Of a stretch of DNA of 34,142 nt, positions 24,579 through 31,612 are shown piece after piece (the first letter of the stretch is position 1; each line of letters starts with the position of its first letter). The stretch is taken from positions 1 through 34,142 of the forward strand of contig DASRIS010000156.1 of NCBI GenBank assembly GCA_035649895.1, read 5' to 3'. Position numbers and translations under genes: made by a program. The notes beneath the pieces were generated by a model. That model saw only the letters and a program-made list of their open reading frames with translations. It searched no databases and was not told where the DNA came from. Source of the stretch: DASSUC01 sp035649895 (GTDB lineage: Bacteria > Actinomycetota > Actinomycetes > Mycobacteriales > Micromonosporaceae).

Positions 24579-24848
24579 ATGAAGGTCATCAACCGCTGGG
24601 TCGTCGAAGTCACGGTCGGTGAGGCGGACGGTCGCACGTACGCCGAGGCGGAGCTGCACGACGACATCGGCAACCACCTGGTGGGCAGCGGCAAGGCCGT
24701 GCTGAACCCGGCAGACGAGGACGTGCCGGAGATCGGCGACGAGATCGCGGTCGCCCGCGCGCTCACCGACCTCGGCCGCCGCCTGCTCGACACGGCCGCC
24801 ATGGACATCGAGTCGATCAGCCACGAACGGGTCCGACTGTCCGGTTGA
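24579..24848 (+). CDS. DUF1876 protein (Rv1738/Rv2632c-like)
   Basis: Small cytoplasmic protein of 89 residues beginning MKVINRWVVEVTVGEADGRT. AEAELHDDIGNHLVGSGKAVLNP and a helix with EIAVARALTDLGRRLLDTA follow. This is the DUF1876 pattern of M. tuberculosis Rv1738, one of the strongest DosR-induced genes, whose fold resembles ribosome-hibernation factors. A role in stalling translation during hypoxic dormancy is proposed for the family but not proven. The ATG at 24579 has AAAGGAGG 5 bases upstream. The DosR-type palindrome upstream supports regulation by the window's devR. Confidence 0.9.
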   Translation: MKVINRWVVEVTVGEADGRTYAEAELHDDIGNHLVGSGKAVLNPADEDVPEIGDEIAVARALTDLGRRLLDTAAMDIESISHERVRLSG

Positions 24849-24851
24849 GCC

Positions 24852-24865
24852 GGGACCTTCCTACC
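24852..24865 (+). promoter_or_regulatory. Weak DosR-like half site
   Basis: GGGACCTTCCTACC keeps the left half of the DosR box but has a degraded right half. It lies about 80 bases before the broken APC permease and the diphosphoglycerate-synthetase-like gene. Confidence 0.3.
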
Positions 24866-24946
24866 TGACCAGCCCGCCGGTCGGGCATACGTTCGAGATA
24901 GATCAATCTCGTCCGTGCCCGGTGGTAGCACCAGCGGGCTGGTCGG

Positions 24947-25728
24947 GTGGAGCGAGTGACGACCGCACTGGTCGTCGGCAACATGATCGGCTCGGGCATC
25001 TTCCTGCTGCCCAGCGCTCTCGCCGGCTACGGCGGGATCAGCATCCTCGGCTGGCTAGTCGGCCACCGTGCCCGCCGAGGACGCGCAGGACCCGAAGCGC
25101 ACGATCCCCCGGGCCACCATCATCGGCACCGCGGTGACCGTCTTCGTCTACCTGCTCGGCACGGTCGCGGTGATGGGCATCCTGCCGGCGGCCACGCTCG
25201 CCGGCTCGGGCGCGCCGTTCGCCGACGCGGCCGAGTCCGCGTTCGGCGGCCGGGCCGGCGCGCCGGTGGTCGGCCTGGTCGTGTCCAGCGCCCTGGTCAC
25301 CGCGCTCACCATGCCCAACTACAACGCCAGCCTGGTTGACCAGTTCACCTTCGTGGTCCTGCTGGCCACCCTGTCCACCCTGGTGCCGTACGTGTTGCTC
25401 GTCACCGGCCGGGCCAGGTTCGAGGCCAAACGCCTGGCCGGTCACGCCACGGTCGCGGGGCTGGCATTGGCGTACGCTATCTGGACCGTCGCCGGCTGGC
25501 GGCTACGAGGTCGTCTACAAAGGGTTCCTGCTGATCCTGCTCGGCATCCCGGTCTTCCTGTGGATGGGGGATACGACCGCCCGGCGCGGCGGGCACGTGG
25601 TGGCCGCCGGGGTCGCCGAGCCGGTCACCGCGCACAGCGGGGAGCTGCGGCTGCCTGCCGACCTTGACGCCGCGCTGGCAGAAGTGATCAAGGTCGAGCG
25701 CGAGAGGCTCAGGCAGGAGAGGGGATGA
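24947..25728 (+). pseudogene. APC-family amino acid permease, internally deleted
   Basis: Relic of an amino acid/polyamine permease of the AdiC/basic-amino-acid type. The head TALVVGNMIGSGIFLLPSALAGYGGIS is the first helix with the family's GSGIF substrate loop. Near 25062 the frame changes to PAEDAQDPKRTIPRATIIGTAVTVFVYLLGTVAV, which in intact members lies about 150 residues further on. A second gap (after FADAAESAFGGRAG) has lost the next helices. Near 25497 another frame change leads to GYEVVYKGFLLILLGIPVFLW and a soluble tail, ending at 25728. An intact transporter would need some 450-480 residues. The end lies 1 base before the next gene, so the pair was once an operon. Confidence 0.82.
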
Positions 25729-25729
25729 C

Positions 25730-27067
25730 ATGCGGCGCATTGTGATCATGGGTGCCGGCGGGCGTGACTTCCACGACTTCAACACGGTGTTCCGGGAGGA
25801 CACGTCGGCGCGGGTCATCGCCTTCACAGCGGCCCAGATCCCGGGCATCGCCGGGCGCACCTACCCGCCCTCGCTGGCCGGTCCGCAGTACCCGCAGGGC
25901 ATCCCGATCCTGGCGGAGGAGGACCTCCCCAAGCTCATCGCCGACGAGGACGTCGACGAGGTGGTGCTCGCCTACTCCGACCTGTCCCACGAGGAGGTGA
26001 TGCACAAGGCGTCGCTCGTGCTGAGCTGCGGGGCCGACTTCCGGCTCATCGGGCCGAAGGCGAGCAGCCTGGCCAGCACCAAGCCGGTGATCGCGGTGTG
26101 CGCGGTGCGCACCGGCTGCGGCAAGAGCCAGACCAGCCGCCGGGTCGGGCAGATCCTGCTCGACGCCGGCCTGGCCGTCGCGCAGGTCCGCCACCCGATG
26201 CCCTACGGCGACCTGGAGCGGATGCGGGTGCAGCGCTTCGCCAGCCTGGAGGAGATCGACGCCAGCAACCCGACCATCGAGGAGCGGGAGGAGTACGAGG
26301 CGCCGGTACGCATGGGCGTGGTGATGTACGCCGGCGTGGACTACGAGGAGATCCTGCGCCTGGCCGAGCCGCAGGCTGACGTCGTCATCTGGGACGGGGG
26401 CAACAACGACTTCCCGTTCTACACGCCGGATCTCATGATCACGGTGGTCGACCCGCTGCGGCCAGGCCACGAGCTGGCCTACTACCCCGGCGAGACCAAC
26501 CTGCGGATGGCCGACGTCGTCGTGGTCAACAAGGTCGACAGTGCCGAGCCGGCAGCGGTCGAGCAGGTCCTGGCGAACGTCAAGGCGGCCAACCCGCAGG
26601 CGACCATCGTCATGGCGGCCTCACCGCCGCAGCTCGAACCCGGCCCGTCCCTGGCCGGCAAGCGCGTCCTGGTCATCGAGGACGGCCCGACCGCCACCCA
26701 CGGCGGCATGCCGTTCGGCGCCGGCACGGTCGCCGCCCGGCAGGCGGGCGCCGCCGAGGTGGTCGACCCCAGGCCGTACGCGGTCGGCTCGATCGCGGAC
26801 ACCTACGCCGCGTACCCGGCGATCGGCGCCGTGCTGCCGGCAATGGGCTACGGCGACCGGCAGCTGGCCGAGCTGGCCGAGACGGTCCGGGCGGCAGACT
26901 GCGACGCGGTCATCGTCGGCACCCCGATGGACCTTGGCCGGCTGGTCGACCTCGGGCACCCGGTGCGGCGGGTCACCTACGACCTGCAGGAGGTCGGCTC
27001 ACCGACGCTCGCCGAGGTCTTCGCCCCGCACCTGGCCGCCTGGCGGACCCGGGGCAAGCCGGACTGA
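25730..27067 (+). CDS. Cyclic 2,3-diphosphoglycerate synthetase-like P-loop protein (COG2403)
   Basis: Cytoplasmic P-loop protein of 445 residues. Residues 1-115 form an N-terminal Rossmann-like domain (RRIVIMGAGGRDFHDFNTVFRED). The P-loop is AVRTGCGKSQTS with Lys132. Further motifs are WDGGNNDFPF (about 221-230), DPLRPGHE and NKVD (267-270), which resembles the GTPase guanine-specificity motif. The family is named for archaeal cyclic 2,3-diphosphoglycerate synthetase, which cyclises 2,3-bisphosphoglycerate with ATP; in bacteria the reaction is unverified. Homologues are often found near amino acid permease and fermentation/hypoxia genes, which fits the broken permease just upstream. The ATG at 25730 follows AGGAGAGGGGA. 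A tetraloop hairpin downstream ends the unit. Confidence 0.85.
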   Translation: MRRIVIMGAGGRDFHDFNTVFREDTSARVIAFTAAQIPGIAGRTYPPSLAGPQYPQGIPILAEEDLPKLIADEDVDEVVLAYSDLSHEEVMHKASLVLSCGADFRLIGPKASSLASTKPVIAVCAVRTGCGKSQTSRRVGQILLDAGLAVAQVRHPMPYGDLERMRVQRFASLEEIDASNPTIEEREEYEAPVRMGVVMYAGVDYEEILRLAEPQADVVIWDGGNNDFPFYTPDLMITVVDPLRPGHELAYYPGETNLRMADVVVVNKVDSAEPAAVEQVLANVKAANPQATIVMAASPPQLEPGPSLAGKRVLVIEDGPTATHGGMPFGAGTVAARQAGAAEVVDPRPYAVGSIADTYAAYPAIGAVLPAMGYGDRQLAELAETVRAADCDAVIVGTPMDLGRLVDLGHPVRRVTYDLQEVGSPTLAEVFAPHLAAWRTRGKPD

Positions 27068-27197
27068 GCAGGACAGGCCCCGGGTGCGCGCGCCGGCGCA
27101 CGTACCTGGGGTCCCCGCAGCGCTGCCGGTCGGCCCAGCCAGACTGGCAGCGCTCGCCTGCCCGCAGGCCGGACGGGTGACGCCGTCCTCAGTGGAG

Positions 27198-27252
27198 CGC
27201 CGAGGACAGCGCCTCGGCGGCTACACGTAGGCCCGCGCGAAAGCGCGGGCCT
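27198..27252. terminator. Double hairpin between convergent genes
   Basis: An 8-bp stem (27198-27205 with 27212-27219) is followed by a perfect 10-bp stem with GAAA tetraloop (27229-27238 with 27243-27252). They lie between the COG2403 gene and the convergent hsp20, so they probably terminate both. Confidence 0.75.
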
Positions 27253-27319
27253 GCGGGTAGCGAGGGTCAGCCGGGACTACCGAGCCGTACGGGTCCAGAC
27301 GCCTCGCGTCGTGACGCCG

Positions 27320-27748
27320 TCAGGACTTCTTGGCCGGCTTGCTCGGCACGTCACCGACGGCGACCGGGATCTGCTTGCCCAGGTAGCTGGGCTCGCCGAC
27401 CAGCACCGTGATCTCGAGGATGCCGTTGAGGTACTTGGCCGAGATGGTGTCCTCCTTGGCCCCCGGCGGCAGCACGATGGTGCGGTGGAAGGAGCCGTAG
27501 TGGAACTCGGAGCGGCCCTTCTCCCGGCGCTCCTCGCCGCGCACGTAGCTCAGGCGTAGCGTGCCCTCCAGGTACGTGATCTCGATGTCCTTCATCGGGT
27601 CGACGCCGGGCAGCTCGGCCCGCATCACGTACCGGTCGTCCTCGAGGTACTCCTCGACCTTGATGGTCGGCTCGAGGAAGGGCAGCCACGACAGGTCAGA
27701 CCACCCGAAGGGCGCCGGGACGCTGCTCTTGAAACGGTTCGCCAACAT
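27320..27748 (-). CDS. Second Hsp20/alpha-crystallin protein (HspX-like)
   Basis: Small heat-shock holdase of 142 residues. The alpha-crystallin domain is at about 38-125, with DDRYVMRAELPGVDPMKDIEI, SEFHYGSFHRTIVLP and AKYLNGILEITV. The C-terminal IPV anchor is intact. ELPGVDP...EF.YGSF closely follows M. tuberculosis HspX (Rv2031c), a hallmark DosR target. The first hsp20 of this window is related but clearly divergent. The ATG at 27748 has AAGGAGAG 5-6 bases upstream; a longer start at 27772 would place that ribosome site inside the gene. A DosR-box-like palindrome lies about 75 bases upstream. Confidence 0.92.
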   Translation of the reverse strand: MLANRFKSSVPAPFGWSDLSWLPFLEPTIKVEEYLEDDRYVMRAELPGVDPMKDIEITYLEGTLRLSYVRGEERREKGRSEFHYGSFHRTIVLPPGAKEDTISAKYLNGILEITVLVGEPSYLGKQIPVAVGDVPSKPAKKS

Positions 27749-27799
27749 GGCAACTCTCCTTTCCTCCTCCATCCGACCGCGACCGCCCGTCCCTATCCA

Positions 27800-27834
27800 G
27801 GGCCATCGGCCTCTGTCACTGGGACTTAGGTCCT
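27800..27834 (-). promoter_or_regulatory. DosR-box-like pair upstream of the second hsp20
   Basis: GGGACTTAGGTCCT at 27821-27834 is a good DosR-type palindrome. GGGCCATCGGCCTC at 27800-27813 is a weaker second site 21 bases away. Two boxes about two helical turns apart, upstream of a strongly induced gene, is the arrangement known for mycobacterial hspX. Confidence 0.55.
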
Positions 27835-27880
27835 GTCCGCCACGTCGGCCCTGGCTCAGGCGCGCTGAGGACAGGGCCGG

Positions 27881-28110
27881 CTACAACGCGATGAGCCCTG
27901 CACTGGTCGAGGTGAACCCGCAGGCGTCGAGGTAGAAGGCGCGATGGCGGTCCTCGAAGTCGACGTGGAGCCACCGGCACCCGGCGGCACGGGCCTGCCG
28001 GGTGGCTTCGGCGACGAGCCCGTGAGGGTGCGTGGCCAAAGCCCCGCCGCATGCAGCGTGTTGACCTCCGCGTTGTCGAAGCCGCCACGCCAGTCGTACG
28101 TGACCGCCAT
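27881..28110 (-). pseudogene. GNAT acetyltransferase, internally deleted
   Basis: The ATG at 28110 starts MAVTYDWRGGFDNAEVNTLHAAG, the usual head of a small GNAT acetyltransferase. The sequence then jumps into a different frame reading LVAEATRQARAAGCRWLHVDFEDRHRAFYL and ending DACGFTSTSAGLIAL with a TAG at 27881. That is the acetyl-CoA-domain C-terminus. The central ~70 residues, including the acetyl-CoA-binding R/Q-x-x-G-x-G/A loop, are missing, and the junction is out of frame. An intact member would need about 140 residues. Confidence 0.78.
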
Positions 28111-28218
28111 GAGCTGGACCGTACCCGCGGTTGCCGTGGTGGGTACCTGATCTTTAGCTTCTGGCCTCTGAGCAGCCGATCTGTGTCATGGCATCACAGC
28201 GAGACCGGCTGAGACGTC

Positions 28219-28635
28219 TCAGGCGTCGTCGTCCGGAAGGTGATGGACCTGCTCCGCGGTGAGGATGCTCGGTGCCGCCTTGGGCTGCGTGGTCAGGTAG
28301 TAGGCGCCATGCATCAGCGCCGCCCACACCGCGTGGGCCCGCGCCAGGTCGCTGTCCACCAGGTCTGCTGCGAGGGATACCGAGGCCGCCTCGCCCGCGC
28401 CGAGGCCAAGGATCTGGACGCCCGGCAGTGCGGCGAGCACCCCGAGCCGGGCCCGGCCTGGTCCATCGTGGACCTTCGTATAGGCGTCGAGCAACGTGAC
28501 TGTGGGCACCCCGACGTAGGCGCCCTCCCCGGCGACCTCCACCAGGATCTCGCCCACGTGCACATGCCCGCGGGCGTAGGACAGCATTGCGGAGGTGTCG
28601 AGAACCGCGCGGACCTCGGTGCCGGCGCCGCTCAT
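28219..28635 (-). CDS. PIN-domain protein, probable VapC-type toxin
   Basis: Small protein of 138 residues with a PIN-like fold. The first acidic strand is AVLDTSAMLSYARG (Asp13), followed by VPTVTLLDAYTKV and DSDLARAHAVWAALMHGAYYLTTQP. PIN toxins are Mg2+-dependent RNases that cut tRNA or rRNA. The ATG at 28635 overlaps the antitoxin stop (ATGA), the usual antitoxin-first operon. The position after HGAYYLTT that normally carries a final acidic residue is not obvious, so activity is not certain. RNA target unknown. Confidence 0.75.
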   Translation of the reverse strand: MSGAGTEVRAVLDTSAMLSYARGHVHVGEILVEVAGEGAYVGVPTVTLLDAYTKVHDGPGRARLGVLAALPGVQILGLGAGEAASVSLAADLVDSDLARAHAVWAALMHGAYYLTTQPKAAPSILTAEQVHHLPDDDA

Positions 28636-28928
28636 GCGGCGTCGCCCATGCGGCGCTCCTCCGCCGGCCAGTCGCCCGACTGCAGCAGATCACGGCGACG
28701 GTCGATCTCCGCCCGCTGCTCCGGGCCCAGCCGCGCCAGCGCGGCACGTGCCCGCGCCTTGCCCGCCTCGGTGACCTCAAAGCCAGCCGCACGCAGCATC
28801 GCCTCGGTGGCAGCCCTCCGGTCCATCTGGGCCCGCATCGCATCGGCCACTGCCGCGGACGCGTTGTCCGCGGTCGCGAGGTAGGCCGCGACATCGTCGG
28901 GCAGGCTGACCGTCACGCGCTTCGTCAT
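28632..28928 (-). CDS. Ribbon-helix-helix antitoxin
   Basis: Protein of 98 residues. TKRVTVSLPDDVAAYLATADNASAAVADAMRAQMD is a ribbon-helix-helix DNA-binding domain in which the beta-strand TKRVTVSL contacts DNA. A charged helical C-terminus (about 45-98) would bind and neutralise the PIN toxin. The ATG at 28928 has no ribosome site but is preceded by TATGAT with a 6-base gap, so the mRNA is probably leaderless. Autorepression by the antitoxin-toxin complex at this promoter is expected. Confidence 0.78.
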   Translation of the reverse strand: MTKRVTVSLPDDVAAYLATADNASAAVADAMRAQMDRRAATEAMLRAAGFEVTEAGKARARAALARLGPEQRAEIDRRRDLLQSGDWPAEERRMGDAA

Positions 28929-28934
28929 ACTCGG

Positions 28935-28940
28935 ATCATA
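28935..28940 (-). promoter_or_regulatory. -10 element of a leaderless toxin-antitoxin promoter
   Basis: TATGAT on the minus strand (28940-28935) ends 6 bases before the antitoxin ATG at 28928. Transcription would start at or beside the A of the ATG. Confidence 0.6.
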
Positions 28941-28967
28941 CCGCTTCGGGGGCCGGGCCGTACCGCA

Positions 28968-29001
28968 GCAGGGCCGGCCGCCGTACCGCGGCCGGCCCTG
29001 C
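28968..29001 (-). terminator. Hairpin terminator of the DUF4389 gene
   Basis: A perfect 14-bp stem (GCAGGGCCGGCCGC at 28968-28981, complement at 28988-29001) with a 6-base loop begins 18 bases past the stop at 29020. It separates this gene from the toxin-antitoxin promoter. Confidence 0.75.
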
Positions 29002-29019
29002 GCGTCTGGCCGTACCCGG

Positions 29020-29526
29020 TCAGCGGGGCGCGCCGACGAGCCGCACACCACTGTCCTGCGGCCCGGCCACTCCCGCCGGACCCGTAGGCCCCGCCGGCGG
29101 CACCAGCACGGCTGGTGCGGTGCCTGGGTCGGTGCCGCCGGTGTCCAGCCGGAACGGCGGGTACTCGTCCCGCATCAGCGCCGCGTAGGCGAGCACCCGG
29201 AAGCACCACCGGTCCATGCCCATCACGAAGTCGTAGACCGGCTGCGGGTAACGGCCGGTGAACAGCAGGACCACCGCTGACACGAGCACCAGCAGGCCGA
29301 CGAGGCCACCGCCCAGGGTGAGCCGCTGGTCCTCGCCCACCCAGCCGGCCCAGCCGCCGGCGAACACGGCCACGACCAGGTAGTGCGGGATCGCGAGCAG
29401 CCACCACTTCACCAGCACCAGCCCGCGGGAGAGCCGCTGCGGGTAGTCCACCGCGAGGTCCGCCGTTCGGCCCTGACCAGGCCCGTGGCGCCGGGCGACG
29501 GTAAGGGGAAAGGGAGGTGTAACCAT
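29020..29526 (-). CDS. DUF4389 membrane protein, apparently 5'-truncated
   Basis: The frame reads AVDYPQRLSRGLVLVKWWLLAIPHYLVVAVFAG, a second helix GLLVLVSAVVLLFTGRYPQPVYDFVMG, then RWCFRVLAYAALMRDEYPPFRL and a Pro/Gly tail. This is one DUF4389 unit; proteins of this group usually have two and are about twice as long. Upstream the frame (VTPPFPLTVARRHGPGQ) no longer looks like the family. Its only ATG (29526) overlaps the start codon of the divergent gene. Internal GTG at 29451 is another possible start. I infer loss of the first half, leaving an in-frame remnant that may or may not be expressed. Function of the family is unknown. Confidence 0.6.
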   Translation of the reverse strand: MVTPPFPLTVARRHGPGQGRTADLAVDYPQRLSRGLVLVKWWLLAIPHYLVVAVFAGGWAGWVGEDQRLTLGGGLVGLLVLVSAVVLLFTGRYPQPVYDFVMGMDRWCFRVLAYAALMRDEYPPFRLDTGGTDPGTAPAVLVPPAGPTGPAGVAGPQDSGVRLVGAPR

Positions 29527-29944
29527 GCGACTGACCTGGAAGGACGCGGCTGCGACCGGTCTGGTCGCGGTCATCGTCGCGCTATACGCGGGCTTCCTCA
29601 CGGACGCCACGCTGCCGCTGCTGGACAGCCCGCGGATGCTCGCCGCGGTCGCGCTCGTACTGGGCATCGGCGCCTGCACGGTCGGCGGCACCATGGTCCC
29701 GGCGGCCAAGGGCCAGCCGGCGAGCCCGGGCGCGAGGCTGTTCGGCTTCTTCGGCACGATGACGCTGATCGCCGCCGTACTTGTCATGATCACCGGCAGT
29801 GAGAAGCTGCTGGCGGTGCAGGTCGGCACCACGGTGGCGCTGTGGCTGGCGGCCACGCTGCGGCACCTGCTGACGCCTGCCGCGGCCGGGGCGCCCGGCC
29901 CGATGCCGGCTGGGGCGCGCGAGCGGGAGATGACCCGTCACTGA
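29525..29944 (+). CDS. Four-helix integral membrane protein, unknown function
   Basis: Protein of 139 residues with four hydrophobic segments, at about 8-28 (ATGLVAVIVALYAGFL), 38-57 (AAVALVLGIGACTVGG), 74-93 (GFFGTMTLIAAVLVMITG) and 97-115 (LAVQVGTTVALWLAATLRHLL). The N-terminus MRLTWKDA suggests a conserved actinobacterial membrane protein family without assigned role. The ATG at 29525 has GGGAGG 6-7 bases upstream. It is immediately divergent from the truncated DUF4389 gene. No DosR box was clear. Confidence 0.75.
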   Translation: MRLTWKDAAATGLVAVIVALYAGFLTDATLPLLDSPRMLAAVALVLGIGACTVGGTMVPAAKGQPASPGARLFGFFGTMTLIAAVLVMITGSEKLLAVQVGTTVALWLAATLRHLLTPAAAGAPGPMPAGAREREMTRH

Positions 29945-29977
29945 GCCGGCACGGCCACTCTGCGAGTTCGTGTAACA

Positions 29978-30490
29978 CTCCGCGCTGCGCTTCTCCTACG
30001 CCGCAGGCGGCGTGGCGACGCTGTTCCGGTTCCGGTTCCGGTTCCGGTACCAGACCGACGCCGGCATCCACCTGCCGGGCGCGTTCCTCGACGACATCGT
30101 CGCCAGGTCCGGCGGCACGACGCTGTTCACCGACGACGTCGAGCAGCCGGGTGGGTAGACCGCGACCGCGCTGTGGCAGCGCAGCACCGGGACGGCGACC
30201 AAGACGGCCGACCGGTACTACCTGCTCGGGAACCGGCAGTACGTCGGCTACGACGACACCCTGCGCGTTTGCCCGTACCAGTTCAGCTACGCCTACGCGA
30301 CCTTCGGGACGCAGCCGGTAACGGAGCTGTGCCTGCACAAGGAGGTGCTGGTGGGCAGCGGAAGTCGCAGCCGTCGAGACCGTGGCGGCGTGTGCTGCCG
30401 CCAACGCCGGCATCCCGACGTTCAAAGACAGCGACCCGCTGGCGTACTACAGCACCGCCAACCCGCAGAACAGCGTCAAGGTGGCCGGCC
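29978..30490 (+). pseudogene. Remnant of a secreted M6 (immune inhibitor A-like) peptidase
   Basis: One frame reads RYQTDAGIHLPGAFLDDIVARSGGTTLFTDDVEQPGG, an in-frame TAG (30156-30158), then WQRSTGTATKTADRYYLLGNRQYVGYDDTL and PYQFSYAY. This matches the C-terminal domains of immune inhibitor A-type M6 metalloproteases. Further on, another frame gives PTFKDSDPLAYYSTANPQNSVKVAGHV, the motif near the end of the same proteins. The HExxH catalytic domain and 5' end are missing. A 4-copy TTCCGG microsatellite (30024-30047, reading RFRFRF) lies in it. It ends abruptly at the ABC permease relic. Confidence 0.75.
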
Positions 30491-30674
30491 ACGTGAAGAA
30501 GGCCGCTACCGGGCTGCGTACGAACGAGCGCAGGCCGTACCCGGTGATCGTGGCCACCAGCCGGAGCGTGCCGGAACGCCCGGGTGTGCGGGGCGTCGGC
30601 AGCGCCAGCGGCGCAGCGCCGGCCGCCAGCCCGGCGCCTGGCTCTGCCGCCGTCACCGCCGGCTCAATGCTCAT
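30490..30674 (-). pseudogene. ABC-2 permease, only the N-terminus left
   Basis: The ATG at 30674 overlaps the end of the upstream ATPase gene by 11 bases. It encodes about 61 plausible residues, including TLRLVATITGYGLRSFVRSPVAAFFT. That is the cytoplasmic N-terminus and amphipathic entry helix of an ABC-2 exporter permease. From about 30490 the frame runs into the M6 peptidase relic read antisense and stops at 30447. The membrane domain of some 200 residues is gone, so the neighbouring ATPase has no intact partner here. Confidence 0.72.
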
Positions 30675-31584
30675 CGCTGCCCTCCGCCGTGCTGCCGACC
30701 AGCCGCAGGTAGACCTCCTCGAGTGTGGGCCGGGTCACGGTCAGCGCAGGCAGGTCGAGGCCGCGCTCCAGAGCCCAGCCGGTCAAGGTGTACGTGTCCC
30801 GGGGCGGCGCGGCGGTCCGCACCTCCACCGAGCCGTCCGTGACGCGGAGCGGCGCGGAGAGCGCGGGCAGCGTGGCGGCGCTGGCCCCGGCCGGCAGCCG
30901 GAACCGCAGCGTGCTCACCGCCCCGCGTCCGGCGCCCAGCTCGCCGGGGCGGCCCAGCGCCACCAGCCGCCCGGCGCGCATGACGGCGACCCGGTCCGCC
31001 AGCCGCTCCGCCTCCTCGATGTAGTGCGTGGTGAGCAGGATCGTGGTGCCCAGCTCGCGCAGCTGGTCCACCAGGTCCCAGGCGCGGTGGCGGGCGCCCG
31101 GGTCGAACCCGGTCGTCGGCTCGTCCAGGAACAGCAGCTCCGGCACGCCGACCAGCCCGAGCGCCAGGTCCAGCCGGCGACGCTGGCCGCCGGAGAGAGT
31201 GGCGATCCGGACCGTCCGCTTGTCCGACAGCCCGACCAGGTCGATGACGTCGTCCGGGTGGTACGCGCGCGGGTACAGGCTGGCGTGCAGCCGCACCAGC
31301 TCCCGTACGGTGAGCTGCTCGTCAAAGCCGGCGCTCTGCAGCACCACGCCGATGCGCTCCCGGTAGGCCCGGCCCCCGGTCGCCGGGTCGAAGCCGAGCA
31401 CGCTCACCTCGCCGGACGTGCGTTCGCGGTACCCCTCCAGGATCTCCACGGTGGTCGTCTTACCCGCGCCGTTCGGGCCGAGCAGCGCGAGAACCTCGCC
31501 CTCGGCGACGGTGAAGCTGAGGTCGTCGACCGCCCGCAGTGCTCCATGGCACTTGCCCAGCCCAGCGACGACGATGGCGGCCAT
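30664..31584 (-). CDS. ABC transporter ATP-binding protein (orphaned)
   Basis: ATPase of 306 residues from the ATG at 31584. Walker A is GPNGAGKTT (about 36-44), the Q-loop is VVLQSAGF, the signature is LSGGQRRRLDLALG, Walker B is LLFLDEP and the switch is LLTTH. The C-terminal part (TLRFRLPAGASAATLP) is the accessory domain of multidrug/antibiotic exporters of the CcmA/DrrA class. GGGAG lies 7 bases upstream. Its cognate permease immediately downstream is truncated, so the exporter is probably non-functional unless the ATPase serves another permease. It lies 28 bases after the universal stress gene on the same strand. Confidence 0.9.
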   Translation of the reverse strand: MAAIVVAGLGKCHGALRAVDDLSFTVAEGEVLALLGPNGAGKTTTVEILEGYRERTSGEVSVLGFDPATGGRAYRERIGVVLQSAGFDEQLTVRELVRLHASLYPRAYHPDDVIDLVGLSDKRTVRIATLSGGQRRRLDLALGLVGVPELLFLDEPTTGFDPGARHRAWDLVDQLRELGTTILLTTHYIEEAERLADRVAVMRAGRLVALGRPGELGAGRGAVSTLRFRLPAGASAATLPALSAPLRVTDGSVEVRTAAPPRDTYTLTGWALERGLDLPALTVTRPTLEEVYLRLVGSTAEGSDEH

Positions 31585-31612
31585 GACCCGCTCCCGCGAC
31601 GGGACCGGCGGC

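Noticed and set aside
24894..24911. Hairpin CGAGAT-n6-ATCTCG after the DUF1876 gene as a terminator
   Set aside because: The stem is only 6 bp and imperfect beyond that; too weak to list as a feature.
28440..28884. Plus-strand frame antisense to the toxin-antitoxin pair
   Set aside because: Low-complexity Arg/Ala/Ser sequence without ribosome site; the minus-strand RHH and PIN motifs are clear.
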